33,794 bases of DNA from Chara braunii (Eukaryota > Streptophyta > Charophyceae > Charales > Characeae). Positions 19,537 through 29,477 of this stretch are shown here, piece by piece; within the stretch, counting starts at the first letter, position 1; the number at the start of each line of letters is the position of its first letter. Location: the NCBI GenBank assembly GCA_003427395.1, contig BFEA01000420.1:765958-799751 (forward strand). Reading direction: 5' to 3'. The translations under genes and the position numbers were made by a program. The notes beneath the pieces are model-generated. The model was not told where the DNA came from. It saw only the letters and a program-made list of their open reading frames with translations, and ran no database searches.

Positions 19537-19881
19537 AACAACAATTTCGTAAAAACGTACATATTTTATTTTTTGAACGAAATTGAAACCTCATAAACTG
19601 TGCTTTTAGGTGGGAAATTTCAAGCCCTTGAGAATCCGGCGTCCTTAAAACACTGGACCCCTTGGACGTATCTGGACTTAGTTGGATTCCAGAGGGTATG
19701 GTGTTCTGAAAACGCCATACCCCCCTGGATGTATCTGGAGTTAGCTTGCATCCAGGGGTTAGGGCGTTTTTAGAATGTCGTACCCTCAGGAGTTGAAAAT
19801 ATTGACCTTAATCAGGCTAATTTCTGAGTTTTCAATTTCGTTCAAAAAATGAAATATGTTCGTTTTGACGAAATTGTTGTT
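19537..19881. mobile_element. 345-bp foldback/MITE with about 52-bp inverted repeats
   Basis: The left arm starts AACAACAATTTCGT and the right arm ends ACGAAATTGTTGTT. The arms match for about 51 nt with three differences. The interior contains two tandem copies of a unit with GTATCTGGASTTAG, and further hairpins (GGTATGGTGTT/AACGCCATACC; CCCTGGATG/CATCCAGGG). No clear target-site duplication was found, so the superfamily is not assigned. Confidence 0.75.
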
Positions 19882-20783
19882 TGGTAGCCTAGGTTAAAAC
19901 TAAAATATAAGCATTCATATTGACATTTACCGAACCTTGATGAGACATAACTCGATCTTTCCTCACAACAATTTTTCCCGGCGCACCCCCTACTTCTTAG
20001 TCATGCCTCGGTATAAGGACTATCACCCCACCACCTGATTCCCTAACCGCTTGCAGTAGCGGGGTGAAACCATAGTTGTAGGCACCAGGGCTAAGCATGA
20101 ACCTCACTTAGTCTATGGTGGAAGCATAGTCGAACGAGCCACGTCGTACGGGCACGTCCAACGGTAAGTGCAACAGTTATACTACAGGCCTCATTGGTAG
20201 ACCACAAAGTTATCCCCCACACCGGCCCCAAGCTCCCCAGTTTTTCCATTGCTAAGCTTGCCTACTCTAGATATGACATGCAATGTCTAATGCTCCCCAC
20301 CCCCCCAAAGCCAAAGTCTAACTAGTGATACCCTCCCGAAGAACCCACGTAGTGTAACTATCTATCAGTTATAGGATGTTGTTCCAAATGTATTGCAGGT
20401 CTCTCCTTCAAGTTGTACTCTTGTTGTACCAGTGGGTAGTTATACCCCTTGCATGAACCCCGAAGGTACCCATGTCATTGTTATTCAAGTTAGTGTGGGA
20501 CTTGCCCCCATTTGTCCCCAAGCCTCAGTCATCAGCTAGGTTTCTCTGGCCATCAGAAGAATCGTGGCCACATCCTTAGTAGTTACCGGCCTACCATTCG
20601 TTCCTCAACCAGTCAGTAGTCAGTCCTCTATATGGGCGCATGGTTGCATGGACGTTGAGCATAGTTGAACCCTAAACCAGTTGTACGTGACTCTTGAATA
20701 AGTAAATTCTACCCAATATTTTTTACAAAAAAAAAATTGTCTCCTTATTCTGGAATATGCTCATATTTTCTATGAACGCTAAC
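19882..20783. other. No gene seen
   Basis: Intergenic-looking DNA without long open frames on either strand. I see no named repeat. Confidence 0.4.
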
Positions 20784-20830
20784 GGAATCGAACCCTAGAC
20801 CTCACATATACAACATCCTTTTTTTTTTTT
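20784..20830 (-). repeat. Pol III B-box-like site next to an A-run
   Basis: On minus, GGTTCGATTCC (20794-20784) matches the tRNA B-box consensus and is preceded by an A-run (T-run at about 20819-20830). No A box is visible at the proper distance, so this may be a truncated SINE head. Confidence 0.35.
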
Positions 20831-21097
20831 AAGCCCAGGGTGTTGTAGAGGCCGGTTACTAGGCACACATTGATCGCCATGAGCGGTCAGCCATGGTCGT
20901 CCTGAGGGAACGAGGCAGTATTTGAGCTCTCAAATGCTGGCCCCTTTCCAACTTGAAGCGGGTGACCAGACTGATGTATTTCACGTCAATGTCTCATATA
21001 GAAGGTTAGGTTGGCTTTGCCCTTGTCGCCCGTATCCAACCGTAGTTCTTCCTGCAAATTTCAAACATACATTGTGACACTCGAAGCTTTCACGGTG

Positions 21098-21099
<2 letters not shown>

Positions 21100-21134
<35 letters not shown>

Positions 21135-21215
21135 AGTTCCAATCTATTCATGGGGAGCAGCACGTGCTGGAAACCAGGTCCAGCGTCCCATAAAGGCATT
21201 TACAACTTCAACAAG
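21100..21215 (-). mobile_element. SINE 3' body and poly(A) tail, truncated
   Basis: Read on minus: GGACCTGGTTTCCAGCA and neighbouring sequence match the body of the SINE at 16486-16765. It ends in A29 (T-run 21100-21128). The tRNA head is absent, as expected for a 5'-truncated copy. The minus frame ending in poly-Lys is an artefact of the tail. Confidence 0.55.
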
Positions 21216-21681
21216 GATTTTTTTTTAGAAAAGTTGAGAAGACCTCCCCTGCCAACATTGATTACCCTGGAATCCATGGGATTAACTAAGCAGGGAACAC
21301 CCTATGGTGGTAATGAAAATGAAAATAACTATGTGAAAACCAAGAAGTAACTTCAGACTAACCAAAATACATCAAACTTTGAGAAACATGCAACCCCTAA
21401 AAAAGACAACCAGAACGGTCTTGCCTCCGTCATTGAAAGGAAGAACCTCAAGCCAATCCAGATGGAGTTAGTGGCCAGTGGCCGGTACCCGGCGATATAC
21501 TCGGTGCCAATCGTATCCACCTCTACTTCCTCCATCCAAATCTCATCCACCCTCCCAAACTCTATCATCGTGAAGAAAACCAAAGAACCTCATCTCAGCA
21601 GGGGGTGAGCACCATCATCACCTTGAAATCTCTTGCCCCCACAAGAATTTCAGTCTCCGTCCTCAAGGAGGTGGACCAGCA
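21216..21681. other. No gene seen
   Basis: Mixed sequence. GTGCCAATCGTATCC and CCGGTACCCGGC near 21480-21515 relate to the tandem repeat that follows. Confidence 0.35.
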
Positions 21682-21800
21682 CTACCCAACGCCAATCGCG
21701 CCAAAGTTCACCCTCATCAACCGGTACCCATAAGATAGCCTAAACTACCCAACGCTAATCGCATCTGATAAGAGTTCCCCCTAACCGGTACCCGTCAAGC
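21682..21800. repeat. Tandem repeat, 63-bp period
   Basis: CTACCCAACGCYAATCGC starts at 21682 and 21745, and each unit ends in AACCGGTACCC. A weaker related unit lies near 21480-21515. Confidence 0.6.
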
Positions 21801-22006
21801 AGTTAGATTCCATCCCCCTCTCCGTCCTTGCGAAGAATCATTTCATGCCCCTTGCCCCCTACTTCAAAACAAATCCCCCAAAAACTACAGGATGCTCCAC
21901 TTGGCCATCCCATGGGGCCTCTGTTGAAATTTCTAACTAACCTCTTGCAGAAAAAAAGAAATCCTAAAGGAGTAGAGGAGAAAATCTTTGAAACTACCAT
22001 CCCGCT

Positions 22007-22632
22007 CTCTCCACAACACATAGGGGAAAGGAGAAGACAACACCTCTCTCTTGTGAAGAGAATTAGCATTGCCCTCATTCTTACCAAAATCCCTCCCTCC
22101 TGTCCTTGAGCTGCCCCCGTCGAGAGGAACCCCCTTCTCCTCAGTGACCCCAGCTCAGGACAAGCCCCCTAACAGACCACCGCTCCCTAAAAAACAAGTA
22201 GTTCCCACCAAAAGTTTGTCCCCGCAGAACGATGGTCCCGCAGCCCCCCCCGAACCCTCTCCATGTTGGAAAAGTCCCCCGAGGACAACCCTAAAACACA
22301 CCTTATCCCTCCACCCTTCTCTCCACGACACAAAAGGGAAAAGAGAGGACATGACCTCTTCATCGTGAAGAGGAACAAATTTTCCCTTCACTCTGACCAG
22401 AAAAACCTTCCCTCATGTCCTTGAGTTGCCCTCGTCAAGGGGCGACCCCTTTCCTTTATTGACCCCAACTCAGGACAAGCCCCCTAGCGAACCACAACTC
22501 CCTCAAGAACGAGCAGTTCCCGTCAAAAGCTAGTCCCCGCAGAACAGTGGTTCCCTCGACCTCCATCCCAACCCTCTCCATATGGAACAGCTCCCTGAGA
22601 ACAAACTTGAAAAACCATCTCCCATCACCAAA
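22007..22632. repeat. Direct tandem duplication, about 313-bp period
   Basis: CTCTCCAC (22007/22319), TGTCCTTGAG (22101/22416) and GTCCCCGCAGAAC (22218/22533) recur at offsets of 312-315, with the sequence between them diverged but alignable. The Pro-rich open frames inside (21828-22109, 22069-22368) follow C-rich composition and are not supported as genes. Confidence 0.75.
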
Positions 22633-23300
22633 CGAAAATTAAAATTATCTACTCCTCTGCATACTTATTTTGAACCGAAATTGAGAAATCAAATTTCTCC
22701 AAAACATTACACAGAAACAAGAAGTTCCAAACCAAAAAGCCTACCTCTTGGATTTTGACCTCGAATCGAAAATTCAAAAAATCAATCGAAATTCTTTCAA
22801 AAATAGAGAATTGATTAGAAAAGGATTTAGACATGTGTATTTAGGGGAAAACATTCAGATTTAGGTTTAGATATCCCAAAAGGATTTTCGAAATAGAATT
22901 TCAAACCTCAGTTTGAGAAGCGTTTAGCATAACACTTACGAATTTCATACTTATGAATTTATTTAAGACGATCGGACACAAGGTAGATTTCAAACCGCGG
23001 TTGGAGAATTGTTTAGCAAAAAGGATGTGCACGTTCTTGAGAAAAATTATAAGAAGTGAATTCTAAAAAAAGAATGAAATTATTTCGAAGACATGGAAAT
23101 CATACGATTCTTAAGATCATTGATCAGAATTGAGCAGCATCAACTACTTCAAAGTTACTAATTGAGAAATCGTAGAAAGAAGCAAAGCATCGGACAACAT
23201 TAATTCAAGTCAAATCAAAATCAGATCAGAATTGAAAAATTATTAGTAATTATTTGAGTATGAGTAAATCAAACCGTCCATGGGCAGGGCCATGACCCTA
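22633..23300. other. AT-rich stretch, no gene seen
   Basis: A-rich on plus, with repeated AGAATTGA/ATCAGA-type words but no clear period. No open frame worth calling. Confidence 0.4.
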
Positions 23301-24530
23301 AGGTCTATCAACCAATGAGAAACCTTCATCCCCACTTCCTCAACATCCCCACCTTACCTCTTCCCCCCCAAACCCTACCCCACCGTTTTCGAGAAGGGGA
23401 GACACCCTCCCTCCTACTGCTAGTCACTAGGCGCTATGGCATTACTATCACTGAAAACTTCAACGGCCATCTTCAGTCCCCCCAAGAAGAATCAAAAACA
23501 GTGCGACACCTCCTCACCAAACTCGTTGGTGAGTCGCCACTGGAGGTTCAAGCCTTCATAAGGTTTTACTTACCACCCTGTTGAGGAAGAAGGGAAACCC
23601 CTTGATGTACAGCTTCCTTTAGACGCGGTGTCGGCGCGAATACCCTTACAGGGCTATCCACCCTGATATTTGCAAGTGACGGAAAATGATATTGAGTTGA
23701 AAGTTGGGAGCGCCTCTTGAGCCGGGACCGAGTTTCTTTCTGGGACTAGGAGTGTGAGACAGTTTGAAGGGAGTAGAGAGTGCGTGGGCGCACAAGTTTG
23801 AGGCGCGCGTGATATTTTCTTGATTGATTTTGTAGAACCGACATAGTTGTCGGTCGACTTTTGATTTCGAGTTAACTAGGATTAAAAACGATCGTTTTAT
23901 CTTTGGTTGAAATGTCTGTCTATGGCGCGGACACGCGCACGAAAGGTGGTTTGTCGTGGCCAGCGTCGGGTTTGACCGCCGGTGCTGGTGATGTTTTTTA
24001 CCTCGACGTAGGATGGAATAGTGGTGGAATGACTTCGGCAGGGAGAATGGAGCACATGGCGGCTACGACAAGGCCTAGGTCCACCGGTGCCGACGTTCAG
24101 CGGTTGCGGGTTAGATCGTAGGCCAAAGGTGTAGCTTTGGTGCGCCCTCGCCCACGTAAAACCTCATATATATAAAACCGCATGTGGAAGGTTCAAACTT
24201 GGGCCTAGCCCTATAGGTTATGACGTTGGATGAATATTATGAAGATATGGGGATCAAGGCCAGCATGTGGCGATGAGTGAATAGCAACGCATCATGAAGG
24301 AAACCAAGGGGTTGAGGGTTCGGTCGGACTATCTCCCATCGGTTTTATAGTTGGTGCCGATCGCGGGCCAGATTGGTGGGACCGAGGGGATGCCTATGAT
24401 TCCCCTTTCCCATGGGTGCCACCTTTTCCCTCTTATGATCATTTTATTTTATTTTAGTTTATTATTTTCGTTATTTGGCCGCCTTGAGTACCGGTCCCAT
24501 CTTCGGGACACAGTATCAGTGTCGAGCACA
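23301..24530. other. No supported gene
   Basis: Short frames at 23315-23584 and 23903-24121 on plus (the latter MVEMSVYGADTRTKGG) show no recognisable motif. A perfect 14-bp palindrome AAAACGATCGTTTT is at 23885-23898. A TATA-like CATATATATAAAACC lies near 24166-24180. Confidence 0.35.
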
Positions 24531-24543
24531 ACAGTGGGACCAA

Positions 24544-24603
24544 TGGGCTTAGCTCGGTTGGTAAACCCACGAACTGTTGAAATACAGACCAGAGTTGAGC
24601 ACC
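24544..24603 (+). repeat. tRNA-like sequence (possible SINE head)
   Basis: TAGCTCGGTTGG (24550-24561) matches a tRNA D-arm/A box. CTGT TGAAAT ACAG (24574-24587) can form an anticodon-like arm. AGTTGAGCACC (24593-24603) is a degenerate T-arm/B box. The acceptor and D stems do not pair, so it is not a functional tRNA. Confidence 0.4.
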
Positions 24604-24804
24604 GTTGTTGGTAGATGGATAAAATATTGCAACTATGAATTGCCTGTTGCAGGGCACTTCAGTGCTGGTATCTGATTGAATGTATGATCATCTTGTTAGG
24701 AGTAGGGTGAATGTTACGACAGTCGAGGACTCTGAGCACGCGCACCCTTGACTCGCAGTTGGATCTTCTGCACATTCGGGGCCCTGGCGAAGTTCCCCTA
24801 CCTT

Positions 24805-24975
24805 GCCTGGCTCAACGCGGAGCGAGGAGTTCAACGTGCATGCGAGCCAGTGGGTGACTGACCCATGAGGCGGATGAAACCTGAGTAGCGGAGACTCTCT
24901 GCGGGTGCACCATCCACCAACCACGATCTGTTATGGGAGGTTTGAGTGTGAGCATGCCCGTTCGGGCCCGTGAGG
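24805..24975 (+). pseudogene. Large-subunit rRNA domain II fragment, copy X (diverged)
   Basis: From memory of eukaryotic 25S/28S rRNA, this segment follows the stretch around AAGGAGTC...TGTGCGAGTC, with GCGAGGAGTT, GCATGCGAG, GGGTGACTGACCC, GGCGGATGAAACCTG, CTCTGCGGGTGCACC and GAGTGTGAGCATGCC in the right order. Divergence is heavy. It precedes, in rRNA order, the sequence found at 25250-25470. Confidence 0.55.
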
Positions 24976-25103
24976 CATGGGACCGGTCCTACAGATTTGC
25001 CGAAGTCCTAAACGTACCTTCTGTGTGCACTTTTGTCAGCGGCCTGTGGAGCCGCGGGGCCAAGGAACTTGCGGTTACCGCTGGAGGTGACCGCAAATAT
25101 CCT

Positions 25104-25105
<2 letters not shown>

Positions 25106-25135
<30 letters not shown>
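25106..25135. repeat. T30 homopolymer
   Basis: A run of 30 T between rRNA-derived segments. It may be the poly(A) tail of a minus-strand retroposon inserted into the rRNA-like DNA, because rRNA order resumes about 115 bp later. Confidence 0.7.
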
Positions 25136-25136
<1 letters not shown>

Positions 25137-25249
25137 TATGTTTTTGAGAATGGTGAAAATTCATTCCCGAGAATTTTGCACATTTTGTGGATGGTGCCAT
25201 ATGACCAGCAAAGTACCAAATTCGCCATTACTGCAGACGGCTAGGGCCT

Positions 25250-25470
25250 TGTCCCATCTGAAAAGGGTACAGCAGTGCGACCCGAGCCATGCATGTGCAA
25301 ACCCGCAGATGGTGAACTATGCCAGAGCAGGGCGAGGCATGAGGCAACTGAGGTCAAGGCCCCCAGCGATACTGTCTGTGCAAATCGTTTGTCCAGCCTG
25401 GGTATAGAGGCGAAAGACGAACCAGCTGGCAGCTGGTTCCCTCTTAAGTTTCCCTCAGGATAGCTGGAGC
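25250..25470 (+). rRNA. Large-subunit (25S/28S) rRNA domain II fragment, copy Y
   Basis: Strong match to conserved LSU rRNA landmarks in the correct order: GATGGTGAACTATGCC (25309-25323), GCAGGGCGAGGCA, CAGCGATACTG, GTGCAAATCGTTTGTC, GGGTATAGAGGCGAAAGAC, GCTGGTTCCCTC, and AAGTTTCCCTCAGGATAGC ending at about 25470. Substitutions and small indels (for example an extra GCTGGCA before GCTGGTTCC) break conserved helices. With only about 220 nt present, this is a pseudogene fragment and not a working rRNA gene. The frames predicted here are spurious. Confidence 0.85.
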
Positions 25471-25521
25471 CGCAGCAACGTGCCACACGGCTGTGGAACC
25501 ACGCGCTGCCGGGGGGCTGGG

Positions 25522-25636
25522 CATCAACATTGTCTGTGCACATCCTTCGTCGGACTTGGGAAGTAGGGGCGAAAGACTAATTGAACCGTCTTGTAGTCGG
25601 CTGCCTCCGAAGCCCCTCACGATAGTTGGAGTTGTC
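25522..25636 (+). pseudogene. Large-subunit rRNA domain II fragment, copy Z
   Basis: Repeats the second half of copy Y in the same order: GTCTGTGCACATCCTTCGTC, AGTAGGGGCGAAAGACTAAT, GAACCGTCTTGTAG, CTCCGAAG, CTCACGATAGTTGGAG. It keeps GGGGCGAAAGACTAAT better than copy Y but is worse elsewhere. The two are therefore separately diverged copies and not a recent duplication. Confidence 0.75.
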
Positions 25637-25756
25637 CAGCAGTATTAGCGTATGACAGTTGGACCGGCCACTACCGGGTGTTGCGGCAACACCAAGCAAG
25701 ACCGTGGGAAAGAGAGGAGACCATGGGGAGGTTAGCTATGGCAGAGGAGATTGTCA

Positions 25757-25960
25757 TTTTTCATCCGTTTCTCGGTGAAAACGAGGGAGGGGAGGATGTA
25801 GATAGGGGTTTTTAGGGTGGGCGAAATCAAATTTGTGTTTAGTTTTAGTGAAGAGTCAGTAGGATGACAGTTAGGGAGAAAAGTAACTGCGCGGAGGTGT
25901 GGGGAGAGTGAGATATGGTGTGGGGAGCAATTCATATCTCACCCGTTTCTTAGTGAAAAT
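25757..25960. repeat. Diverged direct duplication
   Basis: CATCCGTTTCTCGGTGAAAA (about 25758) and CACCCGTTTCTTAGTGAAAA (about 25940) start two related stretches about 180 bp apart, each preceded by a related GGAGATTGTCATTTT- or GGAGCAATTCATATC-like run. Confidence 0.45.
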
Positions 25961-25998
25961 GGGTGAACGAAGATTCCATTTCGAGGTTTGGAGGTATG

Positions 25999-26149
25999 GC
26001 GAATCTGATGGCAGCATCAGATTTCGCATTCCAGCAATAGGCTGGCCAGGTTCAGTGGTAGAGTTGCACGGTGCAGAGCGGGCCAAGCGGAGCGTCTGCA
26101 ACTGTGGAAGTAATAATGAATCTTCCCAGTTTCTGGCGGAAGATTCATT
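25999..26149. repeat. Two strong hairpins
   Basis: The first is at 25999-26027, GCGAATCTGATG pairing with CATCAGATTTCGC with a one-base bulge and a very short loop. The second is at 26115-26149, perfect 12-bp arms AATGAATCTTCC/GGAAGATTCATT with an 11-nt loop. Possible remains of a foldback element. Confidence 0.7.
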
Positions 26150-26232
26150 GTCATTTTTTCATTTCTCTTTCTGTGTCTGTTGGAATGGGCATGACAGCGA
26201 GGTAGGTGCGTGGGCGTACGTGAGAAGCAGGG

Positions 26233-26234
<2 letters not shown>

Positions 26235-26292
<58 letters not shown>
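26235..26292. repeat. (GA)29 microsatellite
   Basis: Uninterrupted GA dinucleotides. The frames with poly-Arg/Glu or Ser/Leu through it are spurious. Confidence 0.95.
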
Positions 26293-26294
<2 letters not shown>

Positions 26295-28523
26295 CTTACC
26301 TGACAACAACACGAGGGAAGATTGTGGGAGCAGCGATGTATCTCCCTACTATTTAGCAGAGGATTCGTTCCCCTTTTGCATATTTGGCGAGTGGTGGAGC
26401 GGGGCACCTAGCAGCGCATTTCCGCTTGTCATCGTAGTGTCATCACGCCCATCGTCAAGGGCTTTATGTTCGAGTCGTTGTTCATCGTGATGTTCGTGTT
26501 CACCATTCTGCTCTGCGACTCCGCAATCACTCACAGTCGCCATCCTGCTAGTTCACTCGCATTATTGGACTGGTTCTGGCCATATAAACAACCAAAGGCA
26601 CTCACATGACTAGAAACCACACGCTACGTAAGCGGGGCGCAGCGAGAAATGTGCAGGGTAGAGGTGTATCTTCCCATGTTCTCGTAAGAGTACTCACATT
26701 CCTTCCTCTAGCCCCGCCCAGGACCCTTGTCCTGTTTTTGTTTTCCAGCCAGGTAGCTGCCTCTCTTCCGTTCATAAGTGTACCTTTCGATGGCATAGAG
26801 CAGGGATGGGTCTCACCTTCACGATCATCGCGGCTATCGTGCTCGGTACCGAGGCGCTTTGCAGTATGATGAAGGGACCTAGTCATGATTATGGCCAGAT
26901 GCGTTGGTTGTACATAGCGATTATAGCGGACCGAGTGGATAAAGGAGAAACGGGAGTGGAAGGAAAGGAGCACACCGTGATTTGCCTCGTTGGTGAAAAA
27001 TTGTGCATGGTCGTTGTTAGTTGGGAAAGCGATTTGAAACTCACTATGTCCAGACATAGCAATGATTGACAGAGCTGAGGTAAATTTTCTTTATCCTATT
27101 CGGGGTCGTTTTTACTTTGGGCGACTGCTATTGAAACCCAGGTTGCTGTTGATGCTGCTAAACGGAGAGTTGTCATGTATTGCACTTTTTATGCACTACG
27201 AACGCATTAAGTTGCTGCTCCGAGTTACTATTGTCGTCAGCAGCAGCGAGGTTGTTGCCATAGAATACCAGTTGTCTCAGTAGCAGCAGGCTGCTGTTGC
27301 TGGCTTTTGGTTCGTTGCCATTTCACCCAGTCACCCTTGATGCTCAGCTATAGCTCCATCAAAGTGTTGATTGGCACAACTCAAACATCGGGCTCTACAT
27401 TTTTTTTTTCAGCAACGGGGGACTGAGTATTTTTCTCAAACGGTGGCAAATTGGGATCTTTCTGGTGGGTTGCTGCTAATGAAGGGGGTCATTGTTCTGG
27501 AGGCAGATGCTGCCCTTTATCCCCACAACAGAGCTCACTGCAGAGGCATTTTGTCGTGTTTTCTGTATGCCTTGCGCTGTGCACCCAATATTTGTTGTGT
27601 TTTGATGAGCATTTTTGCTATGCACAGTGTTGCTTGTAGCCGTGCTTTACAGTATGCGTTTCTGTGTTTTGTCGTGTTTTGCATGGCGCATCACTGAGTT
27701 TGGCGCGGTGACACGTCTGTTTGGAGTCATACATTGACACAATACCTTGCTATTGCGCACAACTACTGTGCATACAGTATAGCTTAGCTTTGTCTGCGTT
27801 CTGGGGGTGTGACGTAACCCTTCTAGGCTACTGAGCGGAAGTTTGGTAAGGGGAAGCCACGCTGCGACTAGAGGAAGTGGTCGGGCTTCGGGAAGGGGGT
27901 TGCTACTATGACTTGAAGGATCATTTGGGTGCCGTTTGTTCTCCGCTTGGCCGCTGTTTGGCAATCTCACTACGATTTGGCCACCATTGCGGGGCGCTCA
28001 GGCGCATGAAGATATCAATGCCCTCCTAGTGAGTTGAGTTAGTCCCCTCTTGTATCTCGAGAATTTGAAACCCCTCCTTCTGCGCTTCTTACTCTCATTC
28101 TAGTCTGTGGTTACGAGAGGAAGGCGGCAGGCGGGATTGCAACCCGTAGGACCGCATCAAGACTATGTGGGGAGTCTACCTACCGATTGCAGGAGCTCTG
28201 TCGAAACCTAGGAGGAGTTCTAGAGGCAGGGAACTGAGTGGTAATCCTTCGAGCCTCTCCATGAACCCCTGCTAAAACCCTTATGAGTACATCTCTCTAT
28301 GAATATCTAATTATACTGCATGCATCCCTATACGTTTTATGTTTGACTTTCCGACTAAGTCAGAATAAACTAAAGGAATGCATGTGTAAACTTCGGTTTC
28401 TTTTTTTTTACCTGTATGAAATCAGATTCTGAAGGGAAAGAACTGGGGGAAGGTGGGAGAAAGGTGGTTTTGTCTGCAATGATTGGGTCTCCCTTGTTTT
28501 TTTTTTTTTTTTTTTTCCTCTGT
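26293..28523. other. No supported gene
   Basis: Frames at 26806-27069 plus (MGLTFTIIAAIVLGTEALCS, hydrophobic start) and 26602-27057 minus overlap each other, and neither has a known motif. The stretch 27130-27310 is rich in CTG/CAG triplets. A T-run of about 18 lies at 28499-28516. Confidence 0.35.
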
Positions 28524-29208
28524 AGCCAAGTATGGTTGCGGTCAGGCTTGACTATCGTATTATTTATTTTCCTCAAAGTCAGACAATGTGGTTTTGGTCA
28601 GGTCTGATTGTCGTACCCCTGTAAGTTGTTATCTAAGCAGCCAGATAATGTGGCTTCGGTCAGTTCTAGTTGCGGTCCTCGTGGTGACCTGTCTGTTGAA
28701 AGGGTTTAAGAGTTCCGTAATGTGGCTTTGGTTATATCCAACTACTTGTTTCTTTCCGAGGGAGGCTTGGACTGAAGACTAAGCATTGTGACTTCGGTTT
28801 GGCTTAGTCTGAAGTGACGCATATAAAGAGAAACCCGATAATATAATTTTTTTATATATGTATTATACTTTATTATTGAACAAGCTAGTCTGACAATGTG
28901 GCTTCGGTTGACCTGACTATAGCTTATCACAGAAAGGGGAAGATAATATTTAATTAAGAATACAACAAAGGTATTTTAAGGCAGACTAAACAACGTGACT
29001 TCCGTTTGGCTCAGTCTTAATCTTTAAAAGATTAAATGGATTCAGAGAGTTATTATAAACTTGGATATTAAATATTTGACAGGGTTAGACAATGTGGCTT
29101 CGGTTTTGTCTAGCTAACTGCCTAAAGAAGAAAAAAGTAATAGTGCCCTCTGTTTTGAGTATACAAAGACAAAGGTTGAGCAATGTGGCTTCGGTTTGGC
29201 TTAACCTT
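28524..29208 (+). repeat. Array of nine loop-conserved, stem-variable hairpins (family A)
   Basis: Nine hairpins share a loop close to AATGTGGCTTCGGTTTG, yet their stems differ and still pair. They lie at about 28524-28553, 28577-28609, 28637-28673, 28706-28747, 28776-28810, 28882-28925, 28976-29020, 29086-29112 and 29172-29208. Examples are AGACTAAGC/GCTTAGTCT (9 bp, perfect), AAGGTTGAGC/GCTTAACCTT (10 bp with one G-U), AAGCTAGTC/GACTATAGCTT (2-nt bulge), TAGACAA/TTGTCTA and AGTCAGAC/GTCTGATT. The first and fourth are weakest. Centre spacing is about 54-110 nt with unrelated DNA between. As RNA, many loops could close on a C(UUCG)G tetraloop. I know of no family that matches. Confidence 0.75.
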
Positions 29209-29383
29209 CTTATGCCATATGTAAGCTGAGATATCAGGGTTTTACTCAACCGAGGGGGATCTTGTGAGAGTACATATTCATTATGGTATAAACTTGCATA
29301 TGGTTGCGTGTGAGTTATGCTTGTTCTGAGTCATAACTTTGATAGTTAGTGCTTTAAATGTTCGTCATGTGCTGAAGTTTTAG

Positions 29384-29451
29384 GAGTTAGTTCAATTCCT
29401 GCATTTTCTGAGTTAACTTTATTTGACTTAGTTCAATTCTCGCATTTTCTG
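29384..29451. repeat. Tandem repeat, 41-bp period, two units
   Basis: TTAGTTCAATTCYYGCATTT starts at 29387 and 29428, both followed by TCTG. It lies between hairpin arrays A and B. Confidence 0.7.
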
Positions 29452-29477
29452 GGATCATTTATTTTACTTGGCTTTGT

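Noticed and set aside
25241-25543. 100-codon minus frame and 124-codon plus frame (25033-25407)
   Set aside because: They overlap the LSU rRNA-derived sequence and the T30 tract, and rRNA identity explains the conservation better.
26050-26105. GGTTCAGTGGTAGAGTTGC as a tRNA gene
   Set aside because: The D-arm-like start is good, but no anticodon arm or B box follows.
26159-26407. Ser/Leu repeat and Arg/Glu repeat frames
   Set aside because: Translation of the (GA)29 microsatellite.
28524-29208. Integron attC-like sites or CRISPR repeats
   Set aside because: Hairpins with a conserved loop superficially suggest these. However, the surroundings are eukaryotic, no integrase or cas gene belongs to them, the conserved part is the loop, and spacing is irregular.
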